A stretch of 64,000 nt of DNA, taken from the NCBI RefSeq assembly GCF_900086705.1, contig NZ_LT575483.1:2791016-2855015 (forward strand), written 5' to 3'. A program made the position numbers and the translations under genes. The notes under the pieces were generated by a model. That model saw nothing but the letters and a program-made list of their open reading frames with translations. It did not search any database and had not been told where the DNA came from. The stretch is from Massilibacillus massiliensis. Its GTDB lineage: Bacteria; Bacillota; Negativicutes; FLKF01. Shown one piece after another: positions 41,317 through 49,651 of this stretch (positions within the stretch are counted from its first letter, which is position 1; each line of letters opens with the position of its first letter).

Positions 41317-41799
41317 TCACGGTTCTTTTGCAATTTTTACGAAGGGGGGGTTGACGATGCGGATATAGTCGTCTAGTTTCATGAAAATTGATTTTGTGAG
41401 TTCGCCGGCGTTGAAAACGATTTCTTCATTTTGTTTGACGAGAGGGTCAACGATAAGCGGGAGGTTTTCTTGAAAAGAAAAGGGCGGAATGGCGCCTATT
41501 TCACATTCTGTAATTTCTTTTGCGTTTTCTTTTGGCGCGAAGATGACTTTGGGGGCATTGGTATATGTTTTTAAAGCGTCTAAATCCAGCATTTTATCAC
41601 CGGGAACGATGGCTAGATAATATTGCTTTTCTTTTTTACTCATTTTTGCCATGATAACAATGGCTTTCATTGCTTGACTTGGCTTGTTACCGCGAATTTT
41701 AGCGATTTGCTCACTGCGTCCTTCTGCTTCATGGCTGCAAAGACGATAGGTGCAGTGATGTTCTTCTAAAAGTGCAATTAGTTTTTCATGAATGGTCAT
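41317..41799 (-). CDS. YbaK/ProX-type aminoacyl-tRNA deacylase
   Basis: 160 residues. The family of trans-editing domains that hydrolyse mischarged tRNA (Ala-, Cys- or Pro-tRNA species). Visible features: H-E-A-E-G-R-S-E-Q at about residue 23, K-P-S-Q-A-M-K-A-I-V with the key lysine, V-P-G-D-K-M-L-D-L-D-A-L, and the G-A-I-P-P-F-S-F loop near residue 103. The length is normal for the family. The ribosome site AAAGGAG sits before the ATG. Exact tRNA substrate cannot be read. Confidence 0.85.
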   Translation of the reverse strand: MTIHEKLIALLEEHHCTYRLCSHEAEGRSEQIAKIRGNKPSQAMKAIVIMAKMSKKEKQYYLAIVPGDKMLDLDALKTYTNAPKVIFAPKENAKEITECEIGAIPPFSFQENLPLIVDPLVKQNEEIVFNAGELTKSIFMKLDDYIRIVNPPFVKIAKEP

Positions 41800-41961
41800 A
41801 GCTATGCTCCTTTTGTTAGGTTGATAAGAATATTTTATTTCCTTCTTGGCGTATATGCAAGGCAGACAATATTTTTGTATAATAAAAAGGAATACAGTTA
41901 TGCGATGCGTGTGTTATTTTAATAGGATTATATTTAATTCAGGAGATTTGGGGCGTTAGTT

Positions 41962-42300
41962 ATGAAAAAGGACAAAGTAATGCGGTGTTTATTGGGCTTG
42001 ATTTTAGTTGGTATTGCCGTGTTTGTTAGTATGTCATATATTAAGAGTTTTCATGGGGAACATGCACTGCCTGGAGCAAGTGTGGAATTAAAGACGCGAG
42101 AAGATGCCACGAAAGAGGAAAAGAAGGCAGAAAAGATAGAGATTAAATATTATGTGACTGAACATGATACTTTGGAGAAGATTAGTTATCGAATGTATGG
42201 AACGGGATCATATGCAGAGAAAATTGCGCAATATAACGAAATCAGTGATGTGAATAGAATCAATTCTGGGGATGTTTTATTTATTCCAATAGAAGAATAG
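41962..42300 (+). CDS. Membrane-anchored LysM domain protein
   Basis: 112 residues. A single N-terminal membrane helix (C-L-L-G-L-I-L-V-G-I-A-V-F-V), a charged linker of about 30 residues, then a LysM domain (Y-Y-V-T-E-H-D-T-L-E-K-I-S, Y-N-E-I-S-D-V-N-R-I-N-S-G-D-V-L-F-I-P) that binds peptidoglycan. It probably tethers the cytoplasmic membrane to the wall. The size and layout resemble YneA-like proteins of Firmicutes that inhibit cell division, but nothing here shows SOS control. Confidence 0.8.
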   Translation: MKKDKVMRCLLGLILVGIAVFVSMSYIKSFHGEHALPGASVELKTREDATKEEKKAEKIEIKYYVTEHDTLEKISYRMYGTGSYAEKIAQYNEISDVNRINSGDVLFIPIEE

Positions 42301-42318
42301 GTACAATCGTAGTAAGGT

Positions 42319-43203
42319 TTAGAGAGTATGGAGTGTCATAAAAACATCAAGAAATTTTTGCCCGGCAACGGAGAGCGGTTGATTGCGTTTCCAAATCAGT
42401 GCGGCATTGAGTTTAACGATGGGATCAACGATCGTACAAAAGGTGATATTGGGGGTAGGAATCATGCCGATGGCTGAGGTTGGTACAACGGCAATGCCAA
42501 CGCCGGCGTCGGCCCAAGCAAGAATTGGCATGATATCATCTGCTTGGCAAAGATAGTTTGGAACAAAGCCGATTTGCTGACAGTGTTCGGTCAAAATTGT
42601 TTCATATTTTCGATGGATCATGAGTGGCTTTTCAGACAGATCCTTTAAAGACAGATAATTTGTTTTTGGAAAGCTGTCCAGCATATTTGTATGTAAAGCA
42701 GCAACTAGAGGCTCTTTTGGCAGTCGGATCATATTAAAATTTTCATTGTCAAAGGAAAAACGAACAAGGCCAATTTCAACGATACCTGCGTTGATTAATT
42801 CGATAATGCGTATGGATTCGCCGTCCCAGAGTTCAAATTTTAGGTTTGGATATTGTTGGTGGAAAATATTGGCGACTCTTGGGAGAATTGTCACGCCGCA
42901 AGATGAGGCCGTACCAATCGAAAGTGTGCCGTGATTTCCGTCTTCCAGATATTTAACTTCAGTTATGGCGGTGTCCATCAGTTTTAGCATTTGTTCGGCT
43001 CTGTTACGGAAAAGTTTTCCCGCTTTTGTCAGCTCGATTTTACGTGGTCCACGTTTAAAAAGCTTGCAGCCTAGTTCTTCCTCTAATTGTTTGATGCTGC
43101 GGCTTAAGGGCGGCTGTGCCATATGGAGTTTTTGGGCAGCGCTAAGTATACTGCCTTCTTGTACGATGGTTAGAAAATAGGTGAGTTCTCGCGTATTGAT
43201 CAT
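42319..43203 (-). CDS. LysR-family transcriptional regulator
   Basis: 294 residues. N-terminal winged helix-turn-helix (R-E-L-T-Y-F-L-T-I-V-Q-E-G-S, A-A-Q-K-L-H-M-A-Q-P-P-L-S-R-S-I-K-Q-L-E) and a C-terminal effector domain (about residues 90-290). It is divergent from the hydrogenase/formate dehydrogenase cluster with a 177-base shared control region that contains a LysR-type box, so it is the likely regulator of that cluster. The effector is unknown. Confidence 0.9.
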   Translation of the reverse strand: MINTRELTYFLTIVQEGSILSAAQKLHMAQPPLSRSIKQLEEELGCKLFKRGPRKIELTKAGKLFRNRAEQMLKLMDTAITEVKYLEDGNHGTLSIGTASSCGVTILPRVANIFHQQYPNLKFELWDGESIRIIELINAGIVEIGLVRFSFDNENFNMIRLPKEPLVAALHTNMLDSFPKTNYLSLKDLSEKPLMIHRKYETILTEHCQQIGFVPNYLCQADDIMPILAWADAGVGIAVVPTSAIGMIPTPNITFCTIVDPIVKLNAALIWKRNQPLSVAGQKFLDVFMTLHTL

Positions 43204-43232
43204 AGAAAAAATCCTTTCTAAGCGATAAAACT

Positions 43233-43247
43233 ATACTTTAAAAGTAT
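43233..43247. promoter_or_regulatory. LysR-type operator between regulator and hydrogenase cluster
   Basis: ATACTTTAAAAGTAT, a near-perfect dyad fitting T-N11-A, 29 bases upstream of the regulator start. Half-sites of the type AGTAT recur at about 43255, 43267 and 43277, as in multi-site LysR operators. Confidence 0.55.
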
Positions 43248-43266
43248 AAAAGAAGTATTTATTAAG

Positions 43267-43298
43267 TATTATTAGTATAGCATGGGATCGTGTATAAT
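43267..43298 (+). promoter_or_regulatory. Candidate promoter of the hydrogenase/formate dehydrogenase cluster
   Basis: TATAAT in GTGTATAATTAAAATAC, with a weak TTATTA-like -35 about 18 bases upstream and overlapping AGTAT half-sites. The weak -35 fits activator control. Confidence 0.5.
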
Positions 43299-43380
43299 TA
43301 AAATACATAAAGATGTTCTTCGTCAAGGAGTTTGAGGGAGAGCTACTTGTGTATTTTTTTTTTATTGGAGGCAGGAAAAG

Positions 43381-43905
43381 TTGGAAAAGAAGTTACGATC
43401 TTTTGTGTATGCAGACAAAAGTAAGTGTATAGGCTGCAGGGCCTGTGAAGTGGCATGTTCTTCTGTGCATTCTGGTAAAGCAGGGCAAACGTTAGGGAAT
43501 GTACAGGGTGAAGTTATGCCGCGGCTTTTTTTTGTTCGAACGGAAAAAGAAGCGATGCCCGTGCAATGTCATCACTGTGAATCGGCACCATGTCTAAAGA
43601 GTTGTGCCGGTGGCGCCATCCATATTTTTGAGCAGAAAGTGGTTGTTGATGAAGCATTGTGCAGTGGCTGTAAAAGTTGTGTAGTTGCTTGTCCTTTTGG
43701 TGTGATTGAAATTTTACAAGCGAAGAATAAACATGGATTTGCCGGAAAGTGCGATTTGTGTTACCAGCGTGAAGCAGGTCCGGCATGTGTAGAAGTTTGT
43801 TCGGCACAGGCTTTACGGCTAGTGGACCCGATTGCAGACGCAAGACAAAAAAGAGCTTTCGCCGCGCAAAGCTTAACAGTGTTAAGTCAAGGTTTAGAAG
43901 GATAG
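43381..43905 (+). CDS. HycB/HydN-like polyferredoxin (first)
   Basis: 174 residues with four [4Fe-4S] binding motifs: C-I-G-C-R-A-C-E-V-A-C, C-H-H-C-E-S-A-P-C-L-K-S-C, C-S-G-C-K-S-C-V-V-A-C-P and C-D-L-C with P-A-C-V-E-V-C. This is the HycB/HydN electron-transfer subunit type of formate hydrogenlyase and hydrogen-dependent CO2 reductase. It should carry electrons between the FeFe hydrogenase encoded next and the formate dehydrogenase three genes on. The start is TTG behind GGAGGC. The C-terminal helix after the last cluster could be a contact or filament element. Confidence 0.88.
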   Translation: MEKKLRSFVYADKSKCIGCRACEVACSSVHSGKAGQTLGNVQGEVMPRLFFVRTEKEAMPVQCHHCESAPCLKSCAGGAIHIFEQKVVVDEALCSGCKSCVVACPFGVIEILQAKNKHGFAGKCDLCYQREAGPACVEVCSAQALRLVDPIADARQKRAFAAQSLTVLSQGLEG

Positions 43906-43918
43906 GGGGATTTCTATC

Positions 43919-45331
43919 ATGGGAAAGCAAGCAGAAATAAATATAGATCCGGTGCTTTGTACGGGGTGCCAGCGTTGCAGTGCTGTTTGTCCAACGGCTG
44001 CAATCGAAGGGGATGCGGGGGTAAGTCAAAAGATCGATCAGCAAAAATGTGTTCGTTGCGGGCAATGTGTGCAGATTTGCAGTGCATATGCTTCTAATTT
44101 TGAGCATAGTGCAGATGCGATTGCGGAGATGAAAAAGATGCGTGGTTTACCTGCAAACTATCATGGTCCTGTATTTGCCGCACATTATACAGGTGTTTAT
44201 ACAAAAGTGAAACAAACTTTAGCGCAAAAAGATCGTTATAAAATGGTACAATGTGCGCCGGCAGTGCGTGTGTCACTCGCAGAAGAATTTGGAATGGAAT
44301 TTGGGGCGTTGACTCCGGGTAAAATGGCTGCTGCACTGCGTTTGGTTGGATTTGATCAGGTGTATGATACGAATTTTAGTGCCGATTTAACCATTATGGA
44401 GGAAGCGGAAGAACTTTTAGATCGTGTGCAAAATGGCGGTGTATTGCCGATGTTTACGTCGTGTTGCCCTGCCTGGGTACGCTTTGTAGAAACAAAATAT
44501 CCGGAGCTTATTCCTCATTTGTCCAGTTGTAAGTCACCGATGCAGATGGCTGGTACGATGTTTAAAACATATGGTGCAAAAAAGCTGGGGATGGATGCGT
44601 CGCGTATTTATAGTGTTGCTATTATGCCTTGTACTTGTAAAGAGCAGGAGGCAGAGCGAAAAGAAATGGCAGACAGCGGATATCAAGATGTGGATGCGGT
44701 GCTGACTACAGCGGAATTGGCTTATTTGATCAAAGAGGCTGGCATTGATTTTAACACTTTGGCGGAGGAAGCGTTTGATCTGCCGCTCGGATTTTATTCG
44801 GGTGCAGGTACTTTGTTTGGTGTTACCGGTGGTGTTATGGAGGCTGCTTTACGGACTGCGTATGAACGGTTGATGAAGAAAAAATTGACAGACGATAAAA
44901 TGCAGGGGCTGCGTGAAGGCGGCAGTAAACAAAGTGTTGAACTGAATCTGAACGGTCTGCAGTTGAAAACTTGGCGCGTTGCCGGTTTAAAAGATGTTGA
45001 GCCGATGCTAGAACAGGTAAAACAGGGGAAGGCTGATTTTCAATTCATGGAAGTGATGACTTGTCCGGCAGGGTGTATTAGTGGTGGCGGACAGCCGAAA
45101 TTATATTTAGGCAATAGAGTACAGGAGGCGTATGACAAACGTCGGGCTGGTTTGTATCAGCATGATCAAGCGTTAGAAGTGCATACTTCTCATGAAAATC
45201 CACAGATACAGCTCCTTTACCGAGAATTTTTAGGAGAGCCATTAGGGCATGTGTCGCATAAGCTTTTGCATACGAGTTATCAAGCGATGCCAAAGCAAGT
45301 TGGTTGCACTGGCAATGATGAAAAACGCTAG
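43919..45331 (+). CDS. hydA: [FeFe] hydrogenase catalytic subunit
   Basis: 470 residues. N-terminal two-cluster ferredoxin domain (C-T-G-C-Q-R-C-S-A-V-C-P, C-V-R-C-G-Q-C-V-Q-I-C), then the H-cluster domain with T-S-C-C-P-A-W (about residue 180), M-P-C-T-C-K-E-Q-E-A-E (about 236) and M-T-C-P-A-G-C-I-S-G-G-G-Q-P (about 380). It interconverts H2 with protons and electrons. The L1 and L3 motifs differ slightly from the commonest forms (P-A-W for P-G-W, M-T-C-P-A-G-C for M-A-C-P-G-G-C). No HydE/F/G maturases are in the window. Flanking HycB and FdhF genes point to a formate-linked enzyme. Confidence 0.93.
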   Translation: MGKQAEINIDPVLCTGCQRCSAVCPTAAIEGDAGVSQKIDQQKCVRCGQCVQICSAYASNFEHSADAIAEMKKMRGLPANYHGPVFAAHYTGVYTKVKQTLAQKDRYKMVQCAPAVRVSLAEEFGMEFGALTPGKMAAALRLVGFDQVYDTNFSADLTIMEEAEELLDRVQNGGVLPMFTSCCPAWVRFVETKYPELIPHLSSCKSPMQMAGTMFKTYGAKKLGMDASRIYSVAIMPCTCKEQEAERKEMADSGYQDVDAVLTTAELAYLIKEAGIDFNTLAEEAFDLPLGFYSGAGTLFGVTGGVMEAALRTAYERLMKKKLTDDKMQGLREGGSKQSVELNLNGLQLKTWRVAGLKDVEPMLEQVKQGKADFQFMEVMTCPAGCISGGGQPKLYLGNRVQEAYDKRRAGLYQHDQALEVHTSHENPQIQLLYREFLGEPLGHVSHKLLHTSYQAMPKQVGCTGNDEKR

Positions 45332-45410
45332 GTAAAGAGAATCGTTTGAAATAAAATCGTGTAGCGGAGTTACATGGTAAATTTATTACATATACGGAAG
45401 GAAGAGAGAG

Positions 45411-45911
45411 ATGAATGATTTTGTAATCGCGGATCCGGGAAAATGTATTGGCTGTCAAACTTGTGAAATAGCTTGCGTGTTGGCGCATCAAGAGAGGCCG
45501 GATTTGGATGCTTTGACACCGGAAAATTTTGCTGCGCGTCTGACTGTCGTAAAAACAGCGAATATTACAGCACCTATTCAGTGCCGCCAATGTGAGGATG
45601 CACCTTGTGCGAAAGCTTGTGTGAAGGGTGCTTTGGTACAGGGCGCACATTCCGTAGAGATCAAGGAAGAAGAATGTATTGGTTGTAAAGCATGTATGCT
45701 TGCTTGTCCTTATGGTGCAATTGAGATCAGAGTGAATAAAGAAACGAATAAGCTCAGTGTTGTTAAATGTGATTTGTGTAAGGGAAATGAAAATGGCCCG
45801 GCATGTATTGGGGTTTGCCCGACGAAAGCGTTGAAACAAATCAAGCACGACAATTTTTCTAAGCAGATCATGCGTAAACGTAAATATGCAGCTGGATTTA
45901 TGCAAGGATGA
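45411..45911 (+). CDS. HycB/HydN-like polyferredoxin (second)
   Basis: 166 residues with four [4Fe-4S] motifs: C-I-G-C-Q-T-C-E-I-A-C, C-R-Q-C-E-D-A-P-C-A-K-A-C, C-I-G-C-K-A-C-M-L-A-C-P-Y-G and C-D-L-C with P-A-C-I-G-V-C-P. A paralogue of the ferredoxin two genes upstream. It starts 80 bases after the hydrogenase gene behind GGAAGGAAGAG and ends 18 bases before the formate dehydrogenase gene. The two paralogues are probably both subunits of one complex, as HycB2/HycB3 are in acetogen CO2 reductases. Confidence 0.88.
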   Translation: MNDFVIADPGKCIGCQTCEIACVLAHQERPDLDALTPENFAARLTVVKTANITAPIQCRQCEDAPCAKACVKGALVQGAHSVEIKEEECIGCKACMLACPYGAIEIRVNKETNKLSVVKCDLCKGNENGPACIGVCPTKALKQIKHDNFSKQIMRKRKYAAGFMQG

Positions 45912-45929
45912 AAGGAGTAGAAGGATAAA

Positions 45930-48062
45930 ATGATGAAAAAAGTAAAAACAATCTGTCCGTATTGTGCAAGTGGTTGTGAAATTCTTTTTACGGTGGAACA
46001 TGGTGAAATTGTTTGTGCAGAACCTGGTCAGGGGCGCAATAATCAAGGAGAATTGTGTTTAAAAGGTTACTATGGTTGGGATTTCTTAAAAAATAATAAA
46101 CGTATGACTTCTAGGTTAACAAAACCAATGATTCGTCGTACACGGGAATCTGAACTTGAGGAAGTGTCTTGGGAAGAGGCGATCTCTTTTGCTGCGACGC
46201 GATTACAAGAAGTGAAGAAAGAATATGGACCGGATGCAATTATGTGTACGGGTGCAGCCAGGGGGCCAGGGAATGAAGCAAATTATGTCATGCAGAAGTT
46301 TGCCAGAGCTGTAATTGGTACAAATAATATCGATCATTGTGCACGTGTTTGTCATGGTTCTTCTGTTGCGGGGTTAGAGCTTGCTTTAGGGAATGGGGCA
46401 ATGTCAAATTCAATTCCGGAAATTGAAGATACGAAATGCGTTTTTGTGTTTGGTTATAATCCTGCAGTTTCGCATCCGATTGTTGCGCGGCGTATTCTTA
46501 AGGCAAAAGAAAAGGGTGCTAAAATTATCACGGCTGATCCGCGTTTCAACGAGCAGGCAAAAATTTCTGATTTATGGCTGCCACTGAAAAATGGTACGAA
46601 TATGATTTTGGTAAATGCATTGGCGTACGTTTTGCTTACAGAAAATCTCTATAATAAAGACTATGTGGAAAAGTATACAGAAGGTTTTGATACATACAAA
46701 AAAATCGTAATGGATTACAGTCCGGAAAGTGTAGAGGAAGCTGTTGGTATACCGGCAAAAGAAATTCGTGCGGCGGCGCGGATGTATGCAGCTGCACCGA
46801 GTGCTACGATTCTTTGGGGGATGGGCGTTACGCAATTTGGTCAGGCGGTTGATGTTGTCGAAGGATTGGCATCGCTGGCACTTTTGACAGGAAACCTCGG
46901 TCGTCCAAATGTTGGTGTTGGCCCTGTTCGCGGACAGAATAATGTACAAGGATCTTGTGATATGGGTGCCCTGCCAAACGTATTCCCGGGTTATCAATCT
47001 GTGGAAGATGAAGCGTATCGGAAAAAATTTGAGAAGGCATGGGGCGTGAAACTGCCGAAAAAACGGGGCGTCTGCTTGACGGAGGTGCCGCATTTAGCCA
47101 GAGAAGGAAAAATAAAAGCGTATTACATTTTCGGTGAGGATCCAGTGCAGAGTGATCCGGATGCCAATGGAATACGGGCGGCTCTGGAAAAAATGGATTT
47201 CGTCATTGTACAGGATATTTTTATGAATAAAACGGCATTATATGCGGATGTGATTTTGCCGGCGACTTCCTGGGGAGAACATGAAGGCGTTTATTCAGCG
47301 GCTGATCGTGGTTTTCAAAAGTTTAATAAAGCGATAGAACCTAAAGGGGATGTAAAGCCGGATTGGGAAATTATTTCGCTTATGGCCACAGCGATGGGAT
47401 ATCCGATGCAATACAAGAATACGGAAGAAATCTGGGATGAACTTCGTAGCCTTTGTCCGCTCTATGCCGGTGTATCTTATAAAAAACTGGATACGCTTGG
47501 CTGCATACAATGGCCTTGTGTGGATGAAGCAGATACAGGAACACCTTATTTGTATGAGGGAAATATATTTACGCGTCCAAACGGTAAGGGACTTTTGTTT
47601 GCGGCACCGTATCGTAAACCGAAAGAAATGCCGGATGCGTCCTATCCATTCGTTCTTTCGACAGTGCGTGAAGTCGGACATTATTCTGTGCGTACGATGA
47701 CGGGAAATTGTAATGCACTTAGAATTTTATCGGACGAACCGGGCTATATTCAGGTAAATGATCAAGACATAGCACGTCTCAACATCAAAGATCAGGAACT
47801 GGTGTGGGTTGTTTCTCGTCGTGGGAAGGTAATTGCCAGAGTTTTATCAACCGAGCGTGTGAATCGTGGGGCCGTTTATATGACCTATCATTGGTGGATC
47901 GGTGCTTGTAATGATTTAACGATTGAACATTTGGATCCGATTTCTAAGACGCCGGAGCTAAAATATTGTTCAGTGAATATTGAAGCGATCGAAGATCAAG
48001 AATGGGCAGAAAACTATGTAGTGAATGAATATAGTACGTTGAAGAAAAAAATGGGCTGTTAA
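45930..48062 (+). CDS. fdhF: Formate dehydrogenase H-type, cysteine form
   Basis: 710 residues, close to E. coli FdhF. N-terminal [4Fe-4S] site C9-x2-C12-x3-C16 and C43. The catalytic position is C-A-R-V-C141-H-G-S-S, where E. coli has selenocysteine (V-U140-H-G), so this is a Cys enzyme encoded by a normal TGT. Molybdopterin-binding segments include F-G-Y-N-P-A, D-P-R-F-N-E and the C-terminal G-H-Y-S-V-R-T-M-T-G. It oxidises formate or reduces CO2. With the two HycB-like proteins and HydA it makes a full set for a soluble hydrogen-dependent CO2 reductase or formate hydrogenlyase. No membrane subunit or FdhD is visible nearby. Confidence 0.92.
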   Translation: MMKKVKTICPYCASGCEILFTVEHGEIVCAEPGQGRNNQGELCLKGYYGWDFLKNNKRMTSRLTKPMIRRTRESELEEVSWEEAISFAATRLQEVKKEYGPDAIMCTGAARGPGNEANYVMQKFARAVIGTNNIDHCARVCHGSSVAGLELALGNGAMSNSIPEIEDTKCVFVFGYNPAVSHPIVARRILKAKEKGAKIITADPRFNEQAKISDLWLPLKNGTNMILVNALAYVLLTENLYNKDYVEKYTEGFDTYKKIVMDYSPESVEEAVGIPAKEIRAAARMYAAAPSATILWGMGVTQFGQAVDVVEGLASLALLTGNLGRPNVGVGPVRGQNNVQGSCDMGALPNVFPGYQSVEDEAYRKKFEKAWGVKLPKKRGVCLTEVPHLAREGKIKAYYIFGEDPVQSDPDANGIRAALEKMDFVIVQDIFMNKTALYADVILPATSWGEHEGVYSAADRGFQKFNKAIEPKGDVKPDWEIISLMATAMGYPMQYKNTEEIWDELRSLCPLYAGVSYKKLDTLGCIQWPCVDEADTGTPYLYEGNIFTRPNGKGLLFAAPYRKPKEMPDASYPFVLSTVREVGHYSVRTMTGNCNALRILSDEPGYIQVNDQDIARLNIKDQELVWVVSRRGKVIARVLSTERVNRGAVYMTYHWWIGACNDLTIEHLDPISKTPELKYCSVNIEAIEDQEWAENYVVNEYSTLKKKMGC

Positions 48063-48137
48063 ACTGGATTTTGCTATACCGTGGATTCTTGTATATCTCT
48101 GTAGCTTTGTACGTTTGATAAAAATGGCAGGAGAGCA

Positions 48138-48166
48138 TTGCTAATTTGTAATTAGGGTGTTATAAT
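48138..48166 (+). promoter_or_regulatory. Promoter of MATE exporter gene
   Basis: TTGCTA, 17 bases, TATAAT, 53 bases upstream of the ATG. Confidence 0.65.
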
Positions 48167-48218
48167 CTTCTAATCTTATCTAGATAAAGGATAACGTACT
48201 TAAGGGGAAACGTAGTAT

Positions 48219-49568
48219 ATGCAGAGTAATATAGGTCCTAGTAAACAATCGATCGTAAAGATGAGCTGGCCGATTTTCGTTGAAATCTTTTTACAGATGC
48301 TCGTCGGCAATGTCGATCAATTTATGATCAGCCAATATTCACAAGTTTCGGTTGCGGCAGTTGGCAACGGCAATCAGATTATGAATATTATCATTATTTT
48401 ACTTACAGTGATGAGTACAGCGACAACGATCTTGATTGCGCAGTACTTAGGGGCAAAAAACAAGGAAAAGATATCGGAAGTATGTACGGTTTCGCTATTG
48501 TTTAATGGTTTATTTGGATTTGTTTCAAGTGCTCTTTTGATTTTATTTCACCGTCAGCTGTTTCATTGGCTGCAGGTACCGGATGAAATTATGGAGGAAA
48601 CGAGTATCTTTTTTACCATTATGGCAAGTGGGATTACAGTACAAGGTTTGTATTTTTCGTTTGTTGCTTGTTTTAGAGGTCATTCATGGATCAAAGCAAC
48701 CATGGTCATTTCAAGTTTGATGAATCTGATGAATATTTTTGGTAACTGGCTTTTGATTTATGGCTTTTGGAAGGTGCCGGCAATGGGCGTTGCCGGTGTG
48801 GCAATTTCAACAACGGTAAGTAAGGTCATTGGCTTGATCTTGATTTATTATATCTTCAAGCGCTATTTAAAGGTGAATCTTTCTATGAAATATTTAAAAC
48901 CGTTTCCTTGGGAATCGCTAAAACGTATTTTATATATTAGCATTCCGTCCGGCGGGGAAACGCTGTCATATCAGTTATCACAGACGACGATTATGAAAAT
49001 GGTAAATGCGTTTGGGTTAGTTGTAATCAATACAAAAGTATATGTATATATTGTTGCAACCTTTGCGTATATTTACGCGTTGGCGATATCCTCGGCATTG
49101 CAGATTGTGGTTGGGTATCTGATCGGTGGTAATCAATTTGAAGAGGTCAGTAAAAAAGTTTGGTATACGATGCGAATTTCTTTAATGGCATGCACGGGAC
49201 TGACAGTGGTGCTTTATCTGTGTAGCGATTATGTTTTAGGGATTTTTACGACAGATCCGGAAGTTCTAAAACTCGGTAAGACGATTTTATTTATTGAAAT
49301 ATTTTTGGAAATTGGACGGGCGATTAATATCGTCATGGTGCGTGCTTTGCAGGCAGCCGGTGATATTAAGACCCCCGTGACTGTCGGGATTATCTGTATG
49401 TGGAGTATTGCAGTGGGACTTTCTTATCTGCTCGGTATTGTCATGAATTGGGGCATTGTTGGCATATGGATTGGTATGGCGGCAGATGAATGTGTCAGAG
49501 CGGTTATTTTCATTTATCGTTGGCGCAGTAATACTTGGCGAAATAAAAAGCTGATTGAAACGACTTAG
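48219..49568 (+). CDS. MATE family efflux transporter
   Basis: 449 residues with twelve predicted membrane helices in two halves. The N-terminal half has S-W-P-I-F-V-E-I-F-L-Q-M-L-V-G-N-V-D-Q and the second-half R-A-L-Q-A-A-G-D-I-K-T-P near residue 380 is a MATE signature. It exports drugs or cationic metabolites in exchange for Na+ or H+. It is a single-gene unit with its own promoter and a strong terminator. Substrate cannot be read. Confidence 0.9.
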   Translation: MQSNIGPSKQSIVKMSWPIFVEIFLQMLVGNVDQFMISQYSQVSVAAVGNGNQIMNIIIILLTVMSTATTILIAQYLGAKNKEKISEVCTVSLLFNGLFGFVSSALLILFHRQLFHWLQVPDEIMEETSIFFTIMASGITVQGLYFSFVACFRGHSWIKATMVISSLMNLMNIFGNWLLIYGFWKVPAMGVAGVAISTTVSKVIGLILIYYIFKRYLKVNLSMKYLKPFPWESLKRILYISIPSGGETLSYQLSQTTIMKMVNAFGLVVINTKVYVYIVATFAYIYALAISSALQIVVGYLIGGNQFEEVSKKVWYTMRISLMACTGLTVVLYLCSDYVLGIFTTDPEVLKLGKTILFIEIFLEIGRAINIVMVRALQAAGDIKTPVTVGIICMWSIAVGLSYLLGIVMNWGIVGIWIGMAADECVRAVIFIYRWRSNTWRNKKLIETT

Positions 49569-49592
49569 CGAGGGCTAGGTATGAAAACGACG

Positions 49593-49632
49593 AAGCTGGT
49601 ACTAGAAATCATTTTCTAGTACCAGCTTTTGT
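49593..49632. terminator. Bidirectional terminator between MATE gene and peptidase operon
   Basis: A perfect 16-bp inverted repeat AAGCTGGTACTAGAAA / TTTCTAGTACCAGCTT with T-rich or A-rich flanks. It serves the + gene to the left and the - operon ending at 49652. Confidence 0.85.
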
Positions 49633-49651
49633 TTTACCTTTTGGTGTACGT

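Noticed and set aside
45078..46046. 322-codon minus-strand open frame over the hydrogenase and ferredoxin genes
   Set aside because: Shadow of well-supported + strand genes; no ribosome site, composition typical of antisense reading of Cys-rich coding sequence.
46350..46358. Selenocysteine in the formate dehydrogenase
   Set aside because: The catalytic codon is TGT (Cys) and no in-frame TGA occurs.
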